Assembly (NCBI GenBank): GCA_037178855.1
Contig: JASJZC010000005.1
Coordinates: forward strand, 8,680,001 to 8,744,000
Length of the DNA stretch: 64,000 nucleotides
Source of the DNA: Oscheius sp. JU75
Taxonomy: Eukaryota > Nematoda > Chromadorea > Rhabditida > Rhabditidae
Direction of reading: 5' to 3'
Positions within the stretch are counted from its first letter, which is position 1. Every line of letters starts with the position of its first letter. A program made the position numbers and the translations under genes. Positions 46,871 to 58,288 of the stretch are shown here, in pieces. The notes under the pieces were generated by a model. That model had not been told where the DNA came from, searched no databases, and was given only the letters and a program-made list of their open reading frames with translations.

Positions 46871-48218
46871 ATGGGTCTTCTGACAGTTGCTGCAATTCTT
46901 CAAGCCATAGTGCTTTGTGCCGGTATTGGTCTCAACCTACTACTTCTTTACGTTATTATACGCTTTACCAAAGCGAATGTTGGCTTCTACAAGTGGCTAA
47001 TGGCTTCATTCTGCTTCTATGAATTCACCTACGGAGTGGCTGCTCTACTTATCATGCCAGTAAGCGTTGTTTCACTTTGATTCATCAATCTTAAAGATTC
47101 ATGTCGTTGGATACCGCTCCTGGTTTGCCTTTTCGTACCATGGACTTCTGTCCTCGACACCGCTGGCCACAGGTTTCATTCATTTACCATCCCTAGCAGG
47201 TTTTACTAATCTAAAGGGTTTACAAGCTTCTACTGTGCGCTATATGGGTCCTGGTTGGGGTTCGTCTTTTGCAACTACGTCTATCGCTACTTAAGCTTGT
47301 GCAAGTGAGTTACAAGTTGTCCGCTGTTTTTGCACCGACTTAGTGCGAATGTGAAATAGCGGTTTTTTTAGTTTTGGGCTCCGTAGATCATGGCAAAGTG
47401 AAATGATTCAGGCAAAGCTGGTTCATTTACGTTGATCACATTTGCTGGTTGAAGATAACCCTCTACGTTTTTTTTGCCTTCTTTCTCTCCCTTACAACAT
47501 TCTGCGCCTTCTACTCTTGTAGAGTACACGAGCCGACTAAAGAAAGTATGACTTTTATAAAAGAGAACTTCGGCAAGGAGTTTGAGAATCTGAGCTACAT
47601 TATGGTTCGAATACAGGTCTACTTTAAAAATTCGAAAATATCTAGCAGCTTTAGGATCCTGTGACTGGAGAGGTTTCTCCTTATGGCATTCTCTCCATCG
47701 TTATACACTCCACATTTCTTCTGGCCTGGCTCTCGATCATCGGATTCTGTTGTGCCCAGATTTACTTGAAAATTGCGTTTTTGCACAGCATAAAGAACAA
47801 TAATAATGTTAACATTGCCGTTGAGAAACAGCTCTTTTCAGTACTCATCTTGCAGGTCTCACACTTTTTTGTAGTGTAATGCATTTTTCAGACAATCATC
47901 CCTCTGATCTTCTGCGATATTCCTTCGATTATCCACTTCACTTTCCCTCTGTATGAGAAAGCAGCCTTTTTCAGTCAACTCAGCCCCCTTTTCACGCTGT
48001 CCAGCTCGCTACCTAAACTCTTGGATCCCCTTGTCTCTCTGATGTTTATTAAGGCTTACCGAAACGCTGTTAAAAAGATGCTTGGTAAGATAGGAACATT
48101 CTGTGAATTTAAACAGCTTTCAGGTATCGAGAACTCTGTCAACGTTTCGCACGAAGCACGCTACTTGTCGTCTGAAGTGCGTCCAGACATCACTCAAGCT
48201 AAGCCCGACACATATTGA
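46871..48218 (+). CDS. Serpentine chemoreceptor, Str/Srd-like
   Basis: Seven exons (46871-47059, 47097-47172, 47217-47304, 47412-47616, 47655-47855, 47892-48084, 48124-48218) join in phase to 348 aa. Seven hydrophobic segments are visible. TM3 is GFTSFYCALYGSWLGFVFC, followed by NYVYRYLSLC, the (N)-x-x-Y-R-Y motif of the Str/Srd group. TM7 is followed by LLDPLVSLMFIKAYRNAVKK, matching the Str 'DP-l-v-x-x-x-x-x-x-x-Y-R' end. The start is the ATG directly after a stretch without in-frame Met. It seems intact. Class d or str cannot be separated by eye. Confidence 0.85.
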
Positions 48219-48349
48219 ATTTTCGGAACAGTGATAACAAATTTGTTGTTGTAAATAGTTTTACGTTGATAACAGCTTTCCATGGCTTTGTAGCTTCTCA
48301 GATGGCAGCTGTAGTTAAACTAGCTAAGTTTCAAAGCTCCGATTTGAGA

Positions 48350-49640
48350 AACAGGAACGGATAAAGTAGAAAAGTAGAGCAACCCTAAATACTACCAGTA
48401 GTCCAGAAGCGCGTCGAACCTTCCTAAACAAGCGTTGGTTAAAAGCAACATATCAACTAACCTATTGAAGACTAAATAGATGATGGTGCTTTGAACATTA
48501 ATGAATCGCCAGGCAATGCAAGTAGTATAGTTCACTGCTATCCAGGATGGACTGACCCAAAATATAGCCTGCCGTTATTTGCTCTACGGGGATGAAAAGG
48601 CCCATCAGTAGGGCTTGCATTGTCAGACTCCATTCTTTTTTAATGTTCACCTCTTTTCTCTGTTTATGCCCACATTAGTAATAAACTGAACAAATATTAC
48701 CTTTTTTATCATAAATATCAGGTGAAACAAGTATTGAACCGAAGTTGCAAACACAAATGCCATGGTTACAGCTGGTTCGTAAGTTTTCGAATCAGCTGGA
48801 AAGATTGTTGTTGGAATTGAGTATACTTACCGTTAGTAAGGTTGAGAAACGTATTTATTGCAGGACTAAAGAATTTACTACTTTCTGTGTTAATGACTAC
48901 TGCCGATACGCATCCAGGTAATACAAACAGAACTGGTATGACAAAGACACTCTATACCTTTATAAAATTATAAAATAATTAGATCGACTTACTAAATATA
49001 TCCATTGACTGTCAAGGACGGAACCACATGACATAACGATAACTATGAAGCGATTGTAGCTCAGAGTAAAATTTAGAACAATTGTATACTTCAACAGAAC
49101 TTGCTTTGATGAGCTAAGCAGATATTTTGTTTGTTTTTAAACTTTTAATACCATTGCAGAAGACATATGCATTGTTAATTGAATGCATTCAGAAGCTTGT
49201 ATCCAAAACATGATTTTGTAGGTTCGATTCTTCCAAAGCTCCTTGTCAAAATAGAAAATCTGGATTTTAGATTTGTGCTTTGTGGCAAGTTACAATGAGG
49301 ATAGGAACATTAGCTGGGAGGAAAGTAATAGAAAACACCAAATAGACGAATTCACGCCAGAAAGTAATCTCTAAACGTTCATACTTTGTTGCAAGTTCGC
49401 GCCTTACCTTGGGGATAGTAAACCAGATCTTGAGAGATTCAAAAGATCAGAGACATAGACGTTCTGCCAACTCCTACGTTTAGGTGTTGATTATACACGA
49501 GTGTGAACACATCTAAACCGAACATTCAAATACGGGTTTACGGTTCTACCCGTATAACTGGAATCGAAGCAAAAAGTACGATACGGAAAGATGCAATAGC
49601 GAGAAAAATTTATGAGTTTGCCTTCAGCTCTGGTTTGCAT
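48350..49640 (-). pseudogene. Srt-like chemoreceptor pseudogene, paralogue of the gene at 51.1-52.4 kb
   Basis: Exons can be aligned one by one to the intact paralogue: REFVYLVFSITFLPANVPIL, FYFDKELWKNRTYKIMFWI, KYTIVLNFTLSYNRFIVIV, SVFVIPVLFVLPGCVSAVV and RKEVNIKKEWSLTMQALLMG. The N-terminal hydrophobic segment has an in-frame TAA. A 2-nt loss near 48535 shifts the last TM segment into a stop, while the shifted frame still reads WRFINVQSTIIYLVFNR. Two lesions make it non-functional, though most splice sites are intact, so it is recent. Confidence 0.8.
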
Positions 49641-49959
49641 GTCAATCTGCAGAAGTGAGAAATTTCAACGGTTATAATTTAAATTTTAGTCTCATTGTGC
49701 TGTTCATTTGGTTAATGCATTTTGCGGAGTACTAAATGAGCCCGTAGCTATGACTAAACATAGAAACGAACCCGTTTGCTCAAATCAACATATTAAAAAA
49801 AAATGGGCTAAAGATCGCAAATCATAAGTTCGATCACAATCACAAGTTCAAAAATTGTTTAAAACAGTTTTGTTCAAGTAAGGTTTTTTAGTAGTAGTCT
49901 GCAGTTTCCAGAAGAAAAAATACATGTATGTTCTGCGCAAATCTCTGAAACTGATATTT

Positions 49960-50275
49960 ATATGTATTCGCTGAGTACTGACCCGTCAAACAGAAGATAA
50001 ACAACGGTGTTCTGCATGTGATCCAAACGCAGCACCAGTTCGCCTTGGTGGCACGCATAATACCCAGTTTTGTGTTATTGAAGATATTGAAATACACTGT
50101 GGTCAATACATACAATAAGTATTTCAAACACAATTGCGTAGTCATGTTCAGTTCTCATACGTCACCTTCAGCGTTTCTCTGAATATCTTGCGTTTTGCTT
50201 GAGTTTCCCCAACCTTGAAAAGTGGAAAATAAAGACGCTCAAGTAGATCAATCCAGAGAGCATCGACAGCTTGTA
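49960..50275 (-). pseudogene. Chemoreceptor fragment, paralogue of the gene at 53.9-55.3 kb
   Basis: It reads EYKLSMLSGLIYLSVFIFHF, then RNAE with a TGA, then ELNMTTQLCLKYLLYVLTT, and in another frame YYACHQGELVLRLDHMQNTV. These correspond to NYQLSMLSGAIYMCVFVFHY, ELNMTAQLFLTNLLFVLTS and YYGFHQAEMVLRLGNIQNTV of the intact gene. The 5' half is missing at the 50293 repeat. It is a truncated dead copy. Confidence 0.85.
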
Positions 50276-50292
50276 CTCCACACTTACACGCC

Positions 50293-50380
50293 ACACACTT
50301 ACATACGAACACGCGAGCACACGAGTCAAAGGGTCCTCCTCTTGGAGGCGGGGAATCTGGTCAAAAAGTCGGGAGCGACA
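50293..50380. repeat. ~88-bp repeat, copy 2
   Basis: Reverse complement of 27824-27912 with a few substitutions, including CCTCC-TCTT-GGAGG. It lies between two truncated chemoreceptor copies pointing away from each other. Confidence 0.85.
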
Positions 50381-51005
50381 GTTTCTACGGCATCGATAGC
50401 AGTGGATCACGAAAAAATATTGCTGAAAATGCAGACGGTGAGAAATCTTGATCATTTTCTGCATTTTAATTTCTCCTAGCTCTTGCGTGAAACCGCATTT
50501 TTCAGGTATACACTTGTATCACAGAAAGTTTGTTCGCCTTCCCTGGTCTTGTCGCCTTGGGTGAAACAGAAGTTTTGTACAAAGCAATACTACTTATGTG
50601 TATTGACTGCATTAACTTCACAATCAACATAGTGCCTTTTGCATTAGCTATAGCTAAGGCAGTCAACATCAACGTGATGTCCGAGCTGCTTCGACGAATG
50701 CAAAAACAGCTGTTCATCCAACTCGTAGTGCAAACCACTGCCGATGGTTTTTCGTCGTTGCTCCGGCAATCATTTCTAGCGTTGATGTGTATTTTGAAAT
50801 TTTCGGAGCGGGCTGTAAGTTACGTTTAAACCTGTGTTGTATTACATATTCAGACATAAACACAATAGTCCTCACTGGTTTCTCAATGTTTGGAGTATCC
50901 GGCGGGATCGTGCTCATTGCTATGAACAAGTCTTATCGTATTTCGTCCGTGATTCGTGCTGCCACTACACCAAACGAGAATTCCCCTATAGTTTTTCGCA
51001 TTTAA
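50381..51005 (+). pseudogene. Truncated Srh/Sri-like chemoreceptor (TM5-TM7), frameshifted
   Basis: It begins right after the repeat with ATVSTASIAVDHEKILLKMQ and continues in exon 50506-50814 with VYTCITESLFAFPGL and MQKQLFIQLVVQT. These parallel the intact gene's KYNCVTEELLSVP and LQKKLLRQVVIQA. A frameshift around 50745 is needed to read WFFVVAPAIISSVDVYFEIF, after which the splice to the last exon (INTIVLTGFSMFGVSGGIVL) is in phase. It lacks TM1-TM4. Confidence 0.75.
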
Positions 51006-51067
51006 CTTTATTCGGAAAAAAGTAATGTTTTTTACGCGTGAACGCGATGTAGAATAGTTGACAACTA

Positions 51068-52404
51068 TTATTTGATTTCTATCTTAGAAGGCTCTGTAGC
51101 CACAACTGACATAACAACGGATTCTGTTTCACACCAGCCGTTAATGCTTCCAGTCGTCCAAAAACTAATGTACGCGCGTCGGACCTTCCTAAAAGGAGTC
51201 TTATTTGAAAAATGAAATAGCTGCCTATTAAAAGCCAAGTAGATAATGGTGCTCTGAATGTTAACAAGCCGCCAACCAATGCATGAAATGTACCACAACT
51301 GATTGCTATCCAATCTGTGATGTGCTGAAATGTATCCAGTGATTAACATGATCCCAGGAATAAAAGTGCCCATCAAGAGAGATTGCATAGTCAAACTCCA
51401 TTCCTTCTTAATGTTTGCCTCTTTTCTCTAAAGACAACAGCTGAACGAAGCGAACAATACTGTACCTTTTGAATCATGAAGACCAAGAGGAATAAGTATA
51501 GAGCAGAGGTTACCATAACAACAGAAAGTGTTGACCAGAAACCAAATGGTTCGAGGATGTGCCATAGCCCTTAATGCGTTTGTAACCTATACTATTAAAA
51601 ACAAACAGAAAACAAACAATATTGGGTCCTTTAGAGAAGGGCTGAAGTATTTCCAACTATTGGTTGAATAAATTACATTTGAGGTACATCCAGGCACCAC
51701 AAGTAGAAGCGGTATGCTTAGGACACCCTGAAAATAGAAAGTTACTCTGTTCGAAAGGTATGCATCATTCTATCAACTTACTCTGTACACCCATTTGCTG
51801 TCAAAGGCTGAACCGCGTGACAAGACTATAACTGTGAAGCGGTTGTAGCTCAGGATGAAGTTCAAGACAATTGTGTACATTAAAAGCGATTGCTTTAACG
51901 CTTCAGTAATCTAAAGATGTATCCGTCACTTTAAACATAGCTATTAGACTTCTCCCTGGGACATATGCAACATCAGTTGGACCGTTTCTGAGGTTTGTAT
52001 CCAGAACATGATTTTGTAGGTTGTATTTTTCCAAAGATCCTTGTCAAAATAGAAAATCTGTTTACAGAATAATTCTACTAAAGCTCACGATTAGCTCACG
52101 ATTAGTATTGGGATGTTCGCCGGAAGAAAAACTATGTTAAAAATTAGGTAGACGAACTCGCGCTCGACTGTGATCTCTGACAACATTTAATGTGGCTTTT
52201 ACTATAAGCTGTTCTTACCGGGAGGGTGGAACCCAACTCTGGATAGATTCCATGCATAGGCGCACATCTGATTGATACATGTTTTATATTATAAATTTTT
52301 TAGCCTACCCTGATAGCGGGGATCGAAGCTAACACTAGGATAAAAATTCCCGAAATGGTAAGAAAAAGTATGAACTTGCGTTCTGTACGGCTTTCGAAGA
52401 GCAT
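51068..52404 (-). CDS. Serpentine chemoreceptor, Srt-like
   Basis: Eight exons (52404-52309, 52267-52219, 52176-52100, 52057-51950, 51910-51782, 51727-51607, 51569-51466, 51427-51068) join in phase to 347 aa. Signal-anchor N-terminus (FILFLTISGIFILVLASIP), then MCAYAWNLSRVGFHPP with Cys and Trp as in Srt, FYFDKDLWKNTTYKIMFWI, FILSYNRFTVIVLSRG, IPLLLVVPGC, FWSTLSVVMVTSALYLFLL, and KKEWSLTMQSLLMGTFIPG. TM7 leads to STIIYLAFNR. The last exon contains a 36-nt segment that is an intron in the sister pseudogene; here the donor is GC instead of GT and the segment is open. All other parts look intact. Confidence 0.75.
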
Positions 52405-52599
52405 AATGATCAACAGGAGTATAACTTCGATGTTCCTGGTTGAACCTGCTACATCAACCGAATGAGTTAACGGAGATCTACTCGCATAATTAGGTCTAGA
52501 AAAGAGCAACTAGCAACCGTGATCGCGTGATTACGAGGAAATATAATCTTTCCCGAATCTATCTATCTATTCATCTTCAGATTCATATATATTGCATCG

Positions 52600-53290
52600 C
52601 TAGAAGCAGTTTTTCACGTTGGCGAGATTCTGGTAGTTCGAATCGGCGGTTCCGGCCATCGGAGCTGACTGCTGTTTCTTGCCAGCGAAGGTGCCGGCTA
52701 CATTGCCCAGGGTCATATAGTTCTAGGTGCCGGCTATGGGTGCAGCTTTAGGCCTGACTTATCCAGCAAATGGGTCGGCTACATTAGCCAGTGTCATGTA
52801 ATATGGATTCTGGGTACTGGTCATGGGAGCTGCAGACTTAGGCTTGTCTTTTCCGGCAAATGCATCGGATACGTTGGCTAGGGTCTAAATTTGAAAGTTA
52901 TACAGGACAGGCTCACCATGTAGTTTGAATCCTGATTGCAGCTGGCTTCTTTTGTTCTCCAGCAAAACAATCCTTGACATTTATCAGAATTTGATAGTTC
53001 GGATCCTGAGTACCAGCCATAGGTGCAGCTGCCTTGGGTTTAGGTTTTCCAGCAAAAGGAACTGACAAATTGGCCAACGTCATGTAGTTCGAATTCTGTA
53101 TACCAGGCATTGGAGCAGCAGCTTTCAGCTTGGCTCTTTCAGCTAACGGATCGGCAACATTAGCCAGTGTCATACAGTTGGGATCTTGAGTTCCAGCCAT
53201 GGGCGCAGCAGATTTCGGCTTGACCTTTCCGGCGGATGTTGTACCTTTAACCTACCATTTAGTTCGAATCGGCGGATCCGGCCACACTCT
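52600..53290 (-). pseudogene. Degenerate tandem-repeat protein gene (~26-aa units)
   Basis: About eight units follow the pattern (M)AGTQDPNYMTLANVADPFAG with a K-x-K-x-K-A-A-A-P linker. The first unit has a stop in place of Tyr. The next three are open (53200-52913). One unit is shortened and frameshifted. A genuine-looking intron (GTGAGC...TTTAG, about 52918-52888) splits a unit after NYM. Later units carry in-frame TAA (after DPFAG) and TAG (after AGT). The last ends NYQNLANVKNCF and a stop. Units differ enough to be old. The Tyr/Leu/Asn core and Ala-Pro/Lys linkers suggest a secreted or structural repeat protein; I do not recognise it. Confidence 0.65.
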
Positions 53291-53299
53291 GAAAAGGAA

Positions 53300-53860
53300 G
53301 TCTTGAGGTAGCAAGCTAGAAGTCTTCGGAGTAGCAACGTCTTCGAGGAATACCTACCGGCGCGACTCTGTAAAGTAGTTTGCTAGAGTTGAAGAGAGTT
53401 GAGCCCACCAAAGAAAGCATGTTTCAATTACTGTAGGGTAACGTCTACGATGGACTTTATATAGTGTGTCCATACACAGCATAATATATTTAGTTCCAAA
53501 ATTTCAAAGCGTCGAAAAATGTTAAGCGAAACTTATTTTAGTATCTTGTTTAAACCTTTGAATTGTTATCCTGTAATCACTAATGCACTTTCGTGATCTG
53601 TGGGTTGAAGTCAATGCTCTGCAAACCTGCAAACTAACAACGTTCTACTTTCTTACCCATGATTTGAACATTATTTATCGGCGGGGGTATGTAAATCCAC
53701 TCATGTTCTGCGTGTATTCTTTTTTTATACGTCAAGATCTCCACATATTAACTTAATCTATTTTCTCTTAAAATACCTTACTGTAGCACCTATGCACGAG
53801 TAGTTTATTTATTGACGAGAATTATGTTATCGGGCAACCAGCAAGAGTGACAATTATATT
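53300..53860. other. No supported gene; probable promoter of the next gene
   Basis: AT-rich, no open frame of note. Confidence 0.4.
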
Positions 53861-55307
53861 ATGAACAGCCAGGAGCAGCGTCTTTTCACATGGCTTCTGG
53901 CTATTTTCACTCTAATTGTTGGATTAATTTGTGGATGGCCTTTCTTTGTGGTGAGTACCCTGCACAGTGCTCTACACAAATGTATGTTAAGGTTCGACTG
54001 AATGACGACTTTAATATCGACGCTCACCCAGAATGTTGCGATAGTAAGTGAAAAGGACTTCGTTTCAAAAACACGTTTCAGTCCTGAATGATTCCAACCG
54101 ACTCGCCTATACCCTCTTGAGCATCATTTTTCTAGCTGTCAAGTTTCCAATTGCTATGATCTTCATGTCAAACTCTGAGTACAACAGCGCATATCTATTT
54201 CTGTGCGTTCTTGAAGTTTTGGGTTGTCTACAATTACAATTCATGGCGGACAATTACTATTGGGTCTTTCCAAAACATACGTTGACATGCTCGCTTCACG
54301 GCTTCTATTTCCTCTTGAGCTACCAAAGACTGAGTATTACTCTCCTCCAGCCCTACAGAATCTTCAGAAGTGTTTGGATTCTCCCGGTAAGGAAACTCTT
54401 TTATCTGCAGGATCATTAAGATCGCCTTCATTATTATAGCACTGTTTCCATTGCCCTGGATTACTGGAGATGCTTTGGAGTACTACATTAATGAGGCCGG
54501 AACTTTGAAGAACAGCAAAGATTCGCTCAAGGACGTCCTCTTGATTTACGAAGGTAAATGCACAGGACTGAAGAAAAATGAGTTTGTACTTTTCACAAAA
54601 ATAAAACATTGTAATGAACAGATAGTAAATTTAGAAATACAAATTGAATGCTCTAGTACTGAGAAGGTGCTTCTCATGTGAACGAATAGTAGAATGCGCG
54701 CGAGATCCTTCCCTGAGGCTGCCGAGTGAGTACGGGTGAGGCGGTAGAGAAAAGAAAGGGTGAGCAAGACGCTATATACGGCTAGTTCGAGGCTCTCAGT
54801 TCCTTCCAAATTTTTTTTTTTGACTCTAACTCCCTTGTTATGTTCGATTAAACTGATCACAGTGAATTTTATTGCAGAGCTAAAGAAGCTCAAAGCTTCC
54901 CACAACTACCAGCTGTCAATGCTCTCTGGCGCGATTTACATGTGTGTCTTTGTCTTTCACTACTTCAAGGTCGGAATATTAAGTTTCTACAAGCTCTATG
55001 ATATTTAGAGAAACGCTCAACACAACACCAAGGAGCTGAACATGACTGCACAACTATTCTTGACCAACCTACTATTCGTACTGACCTCATTTTATTACTT
55101 CAAAGTTTTCAACGACAGGCATTCTGGATATTATGGTTTTCATCAAGCAGAAATGGTTTTGCGTCTTGGAAACATTCAGAACACTGTGATTTATCTGCTT
55201 TTTGACGCGTAAGAATGATGTCAATGAATATAAATTATCGATTCAGGAAGCTGCGAAAGACATACATAAACTTTTGGTCCTCTGGAAACTGTCGCCTACT
55301 GTTGTGA
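53861..55307 (+). CDS. Serpentine chemoreceptor (Srt/Srx-like group)
   Basis: Seven exons (53861-53950, 53992-54043, 54082-54386, 54421-54553, 54878-54969, 55009-55208, 55247-55307) join in phase to 310 aa. TM1 is LLAIFTLIVGLICGWPFFV. Other segments: LLSIIFLAVKFPIAMIF, LQFMADNYYWVFPK, FLLSYQRLSITLLQPYRIF (TM3 with Y-Q-R in place of D-R-Y), IAFIIIALFPLPWI, LSMLSGAIYMCVFVFHYF, MTAQLFLTNLLFVLTSFYYF, and VIYLLFDAKLRKTYINFW. The 34-nt intron 54387-54420 uses the second AG; the first would put a stop in frame. Intron 4 is 324 nt. The class is uncertain; its C-terminus resembles the Srt-like gene at 51.1 kb. Confidence 0.8.
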
Positions 55308-55567
55308 ACTGTTGTCATTTTTAATGAATTGTTGCAGAATATCTTTCATATTTAAATCTTTGTTCATCAATGAATTGAGTTCAGCGCATTCACTTCCGTG
55401 AGCTGCAAATGAATGACAACGAAATTAGTCACACAATCAGAAATACCGCTAAAAAAGTGTTTTGACTTCAAATCAAACTAGGCTACACAGTTATCACCTC
55501 ACATGTTGTGCTCTTCTCTAAACAGCTGGCGTCCTATCAGAGAGTTCTCCCTGTTTCCTGATCACGG

Positions 55568-56763
55568 ATGCCGTCTCTGAACAAATTTCCTATTTTATCA
55601 CCAGAACAGCGACATTTCTACAAAGAAAATGGCTACCTGGTCATCAAAGAATGTATTCCTTCAACTGATTTAGCTCGATACACAAAACGTTTTCATGAAA
55701 TTTGTGAAGGAAAGAAACTTGCTCCTACGATGAGCGTAGTGAAAGATATCACCATTGCGAAGAAACCCGTCCCTGGAGAACCGGGAATAACGAAAGTCCA
55801 GGATTTTTATGACGATCAAGAACTTTTTAGCTACTGTGAGCATCCGCATGTCAGTTCACGCTTTGTCTTAAAAAGTGAAAGTGTTTAGATTCTTGCGGTA
55901 GTAAAGAAACTGATTCGCGGAGAGAACATTGCTGCAATGCACACGATGCTCATCAACAAACCTCCAGATAACGGTGCAGTTTAATCTTCTGGATACTGAG
56001 CCAAATTAAACTGTAGCAAAAAGCCAGCCTAGCATTAAGGGTTAACGGTTGCAAACGTGAAGGGTTACAGGCAAACTCACATCCCGCCATCCCTTGCATC
56101 AGGACCAGCACTACTTCCCATTTGAGCCAGCAGATGGTGTCTGTTGTGCCTGGACAGCTATGGAGAAGGTATAAGTTCCTATCTTTTCTGTCATCCACTA
56201 GTTTTCAGATTGACAGAACCAATGGTTGCCTCGTGGTTGTACCAGGAACACAAAGGATCTGTACTTCCTCATAGCTATCCAGATTGGAAGGTAATGAAAC
56301 TTTACAGTATTTCAATGTAAAAACATTCAGGGTGGTGTAAATCGAGCCTACCACGGGATCCAAAATTACAAGCCCCCAGAGAATCGTGTACATCTCAAGA
56401 TGGAAGCAGGTGACACCGTATTTTTTCATCCCATCCTGATTCATGGCTCCGGGGCCAATCGAACTGCAGGTGCTTCCTGGTTTTCTTCTTCGAAATAATA
56501 AGAAAAACAGGCTATCGAAAAGCAATTTCCTGTCACTATGCTAACGATGACGTCTGTCGGTATGTGGAGAATGAACGCTTCGCTTCGGATGAAACACTCC
56601 AAGATGTTGTGGGCATGGCAAAACTGATAGTAAAAAAGATGACCAAGGTGGAAGATGTTGAGCTGGAGTATGAGGTGAGGCTGAGGCTGAAACATACTGT
56701 GATATTTAGGATATCTGGCGTCTTCGAGCCAGAGCAGTGATGGGAGTCAAGGCTCATCTTTGA
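55568..56763 (+). pseudogene. Phytanoyl-CoA dioxygenase (PHYH) gene with one frameshift
   Basis: PHYH is a peroxisomal Fe(II)/2-oxoglutarate enzyme in alpha-oxidation of branched fatty acids. Exons 55568-55849, 55889-55973, 56071-56168, 56209-56290, 56331-56469, 56511-56674, 56710-56763 otherwise give a full-length protein. Fe ligands are visible as HxD in [11 protein letters not shown] and His in [10 protein letters not shown], with RKAISCHYAN for 2-oxoglutarate. In exon 4 the frame reads GCLVVVPGT, then must shift to HKGSVLPHSYPDWK: two bases are missing near 56250, and the exon length (82) breaks the phase. All other splice junctions are in phase and all active-site residues are kept. It is therefore either a very young pseudogene, an allele, or an assembly error. 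Confidence 0.85.
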
Positions 56764-56908
56764 ATTACACAAGCTGACTCTATATTGTACTGTAAACGCA
56801 CCATTGTGTTCAATAATAATATTCCATCAAACTTATTTTGTCTTTCATGTACATGTGGACAATTCTCGTTCGCAAACCCAATAAGTTTTTTCGTGCTGTG
56901 ATCTGCAG

Positions 56909-57126
56909 AGACGATCGGACGAGCCTTATGCGTACCATTTAACGTATGTTGTTCGATATACCTCTCACCGAGGAAGACACCCGCTGCAGCACCTATTGGG
57001 TTATAATGAAGATCCTGATGCGCCTCTTGATCCCGAGGTTTTGGAGATCTTCAGGATGTTTATTTCTATACTAGAATGGACAACGCCCTACAAGCTCTCG
57101 CCCCCTTTTATTTCTGCCTGCCTCTG
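56909..57126 (+). other. Possible orphan coding exon
   Basis: After an acceptor-like CTGCAG, about 70 codons stay open to TGA at 57124-57126, including HPLQHLLGYNEDPDAPLDPE. No start or partner exon was found and no family is recognised. Chance is not excluded. Confidence 0.2.
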
Positions 57127-57742
57127 AAAACTTGAAATGAAAAGGTTCTAATACAAACACACCAAAAAACCAGCTAAAGCTCGGTCATCTTTCTCTTACC
57201 AACGGTGTCCGAACGTTGGTATTCCGCGTTGATGTTTTCACTGAAAACACATTGAATCACAGCCAAATGATCCCCTCGGGTAAACTTCAATAGCGAAGAC
57301 GTGCTTGCAATGATCTTGGGTCTCGATGTTTCAGTCAGGTCGTATTGTCATTCTGTTGCGAGCATTCGTAGCTTCCCTACCAATTTTTGAACCCGCTGTG
57401 CACCAGCATCGTTCACAATTGGATAGTAGCTACAACCGCTGATCAAACAGAAACCATGTCCAAAGATTGTCCCAGCGAGTGTTTCTGATAGTCTAGGCCA
57501 TTAATTGTACACTATATTTTCGAAAAACACTCGTCCTAATGGAATCATCTTTGCCTCCGTTCTACGCTTCCTGTAACTGAACACAATAAACATTTGTTAC
57601 TAACGAATCAACTTCTCAAAGTTATGTTTACGAGAAGGACTCTATATTTTTACCGTTTTCGACAGCTGCTTCTTGATTACTTTAGTCCCTCTTATATTCT
57701 GATTTCAAGACGCTCGAGGCTTCAGGCGCAGATCTTTGTTGT

Positions 57743-57957
57743 TCATTTCGAAAAAGCACCTGTGAAGTTCATTCGGAAGGTTTTCTGTTAATTAAGAAGT
57801 AGCCCTCAGTTCTTACAGCAACTTTATGATCAGGGTAGACTTCTCCAAGAGGTTGGAAGTTGGCAGGACATGCTGAAAGGTCAGGCACTTCCTTCTTCTT
57901 TGCTGTCAGTAAGGCTCTTAGCTCTGATGAAACATATAGACGCAACATTGTGAACAC
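57743..57957 (-). CDS. Small hypothetical protein (60 aa)
   Basis: Exon 57957-57817 (MFTMLRLYVSSELRALLTAK; later CPANFQPLGEVYPDHKVA) joins in phase over a 32-nt intron to exon 57784-57743 (KTFRMNFTGAFSK, stop). The Arg/Leu-rich, acid-free start looks like a mitochondrial presequence. The family is unknown and the gene may be incomplete. Confidence 0.4.
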
Positions 57958-58288
57958 TTAGACCCTTTCTTTTCTCTTTGGCTATTGCAGTTTTACCTAC
58001 GTAACAGTGTAATTATCAGTTTTTCCATGTCTACTGTCGTATCTGTTTGGCTTACTTCTTCATCGACTCCTACTCATCAACATTGTCATCAACCGTTATC
58101 TCCTCCGGGCCCTTCTTCCCCCAAAAACAGACAAAGCTTCGAGTCTGAACAAAACCTTAACTAGCAAACGTTTTCCCTTTCCTGAGCCATTATTAGTATT
58201 AGTCTTGAATGTGTGATCCTGATTTTTCATGGTAAAACTTTTCTTTCCCCAGTTCCTCGAAACAAATTTACAGTTTTTAGAGCTGAAA

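Noticed and set aside
50222-50479. 85-codon frame spanning the repeat
   Set aside because: It runs through the repeat; only its last part (ATVSTASIAVDHEK onward) matches receptor coding sequence.
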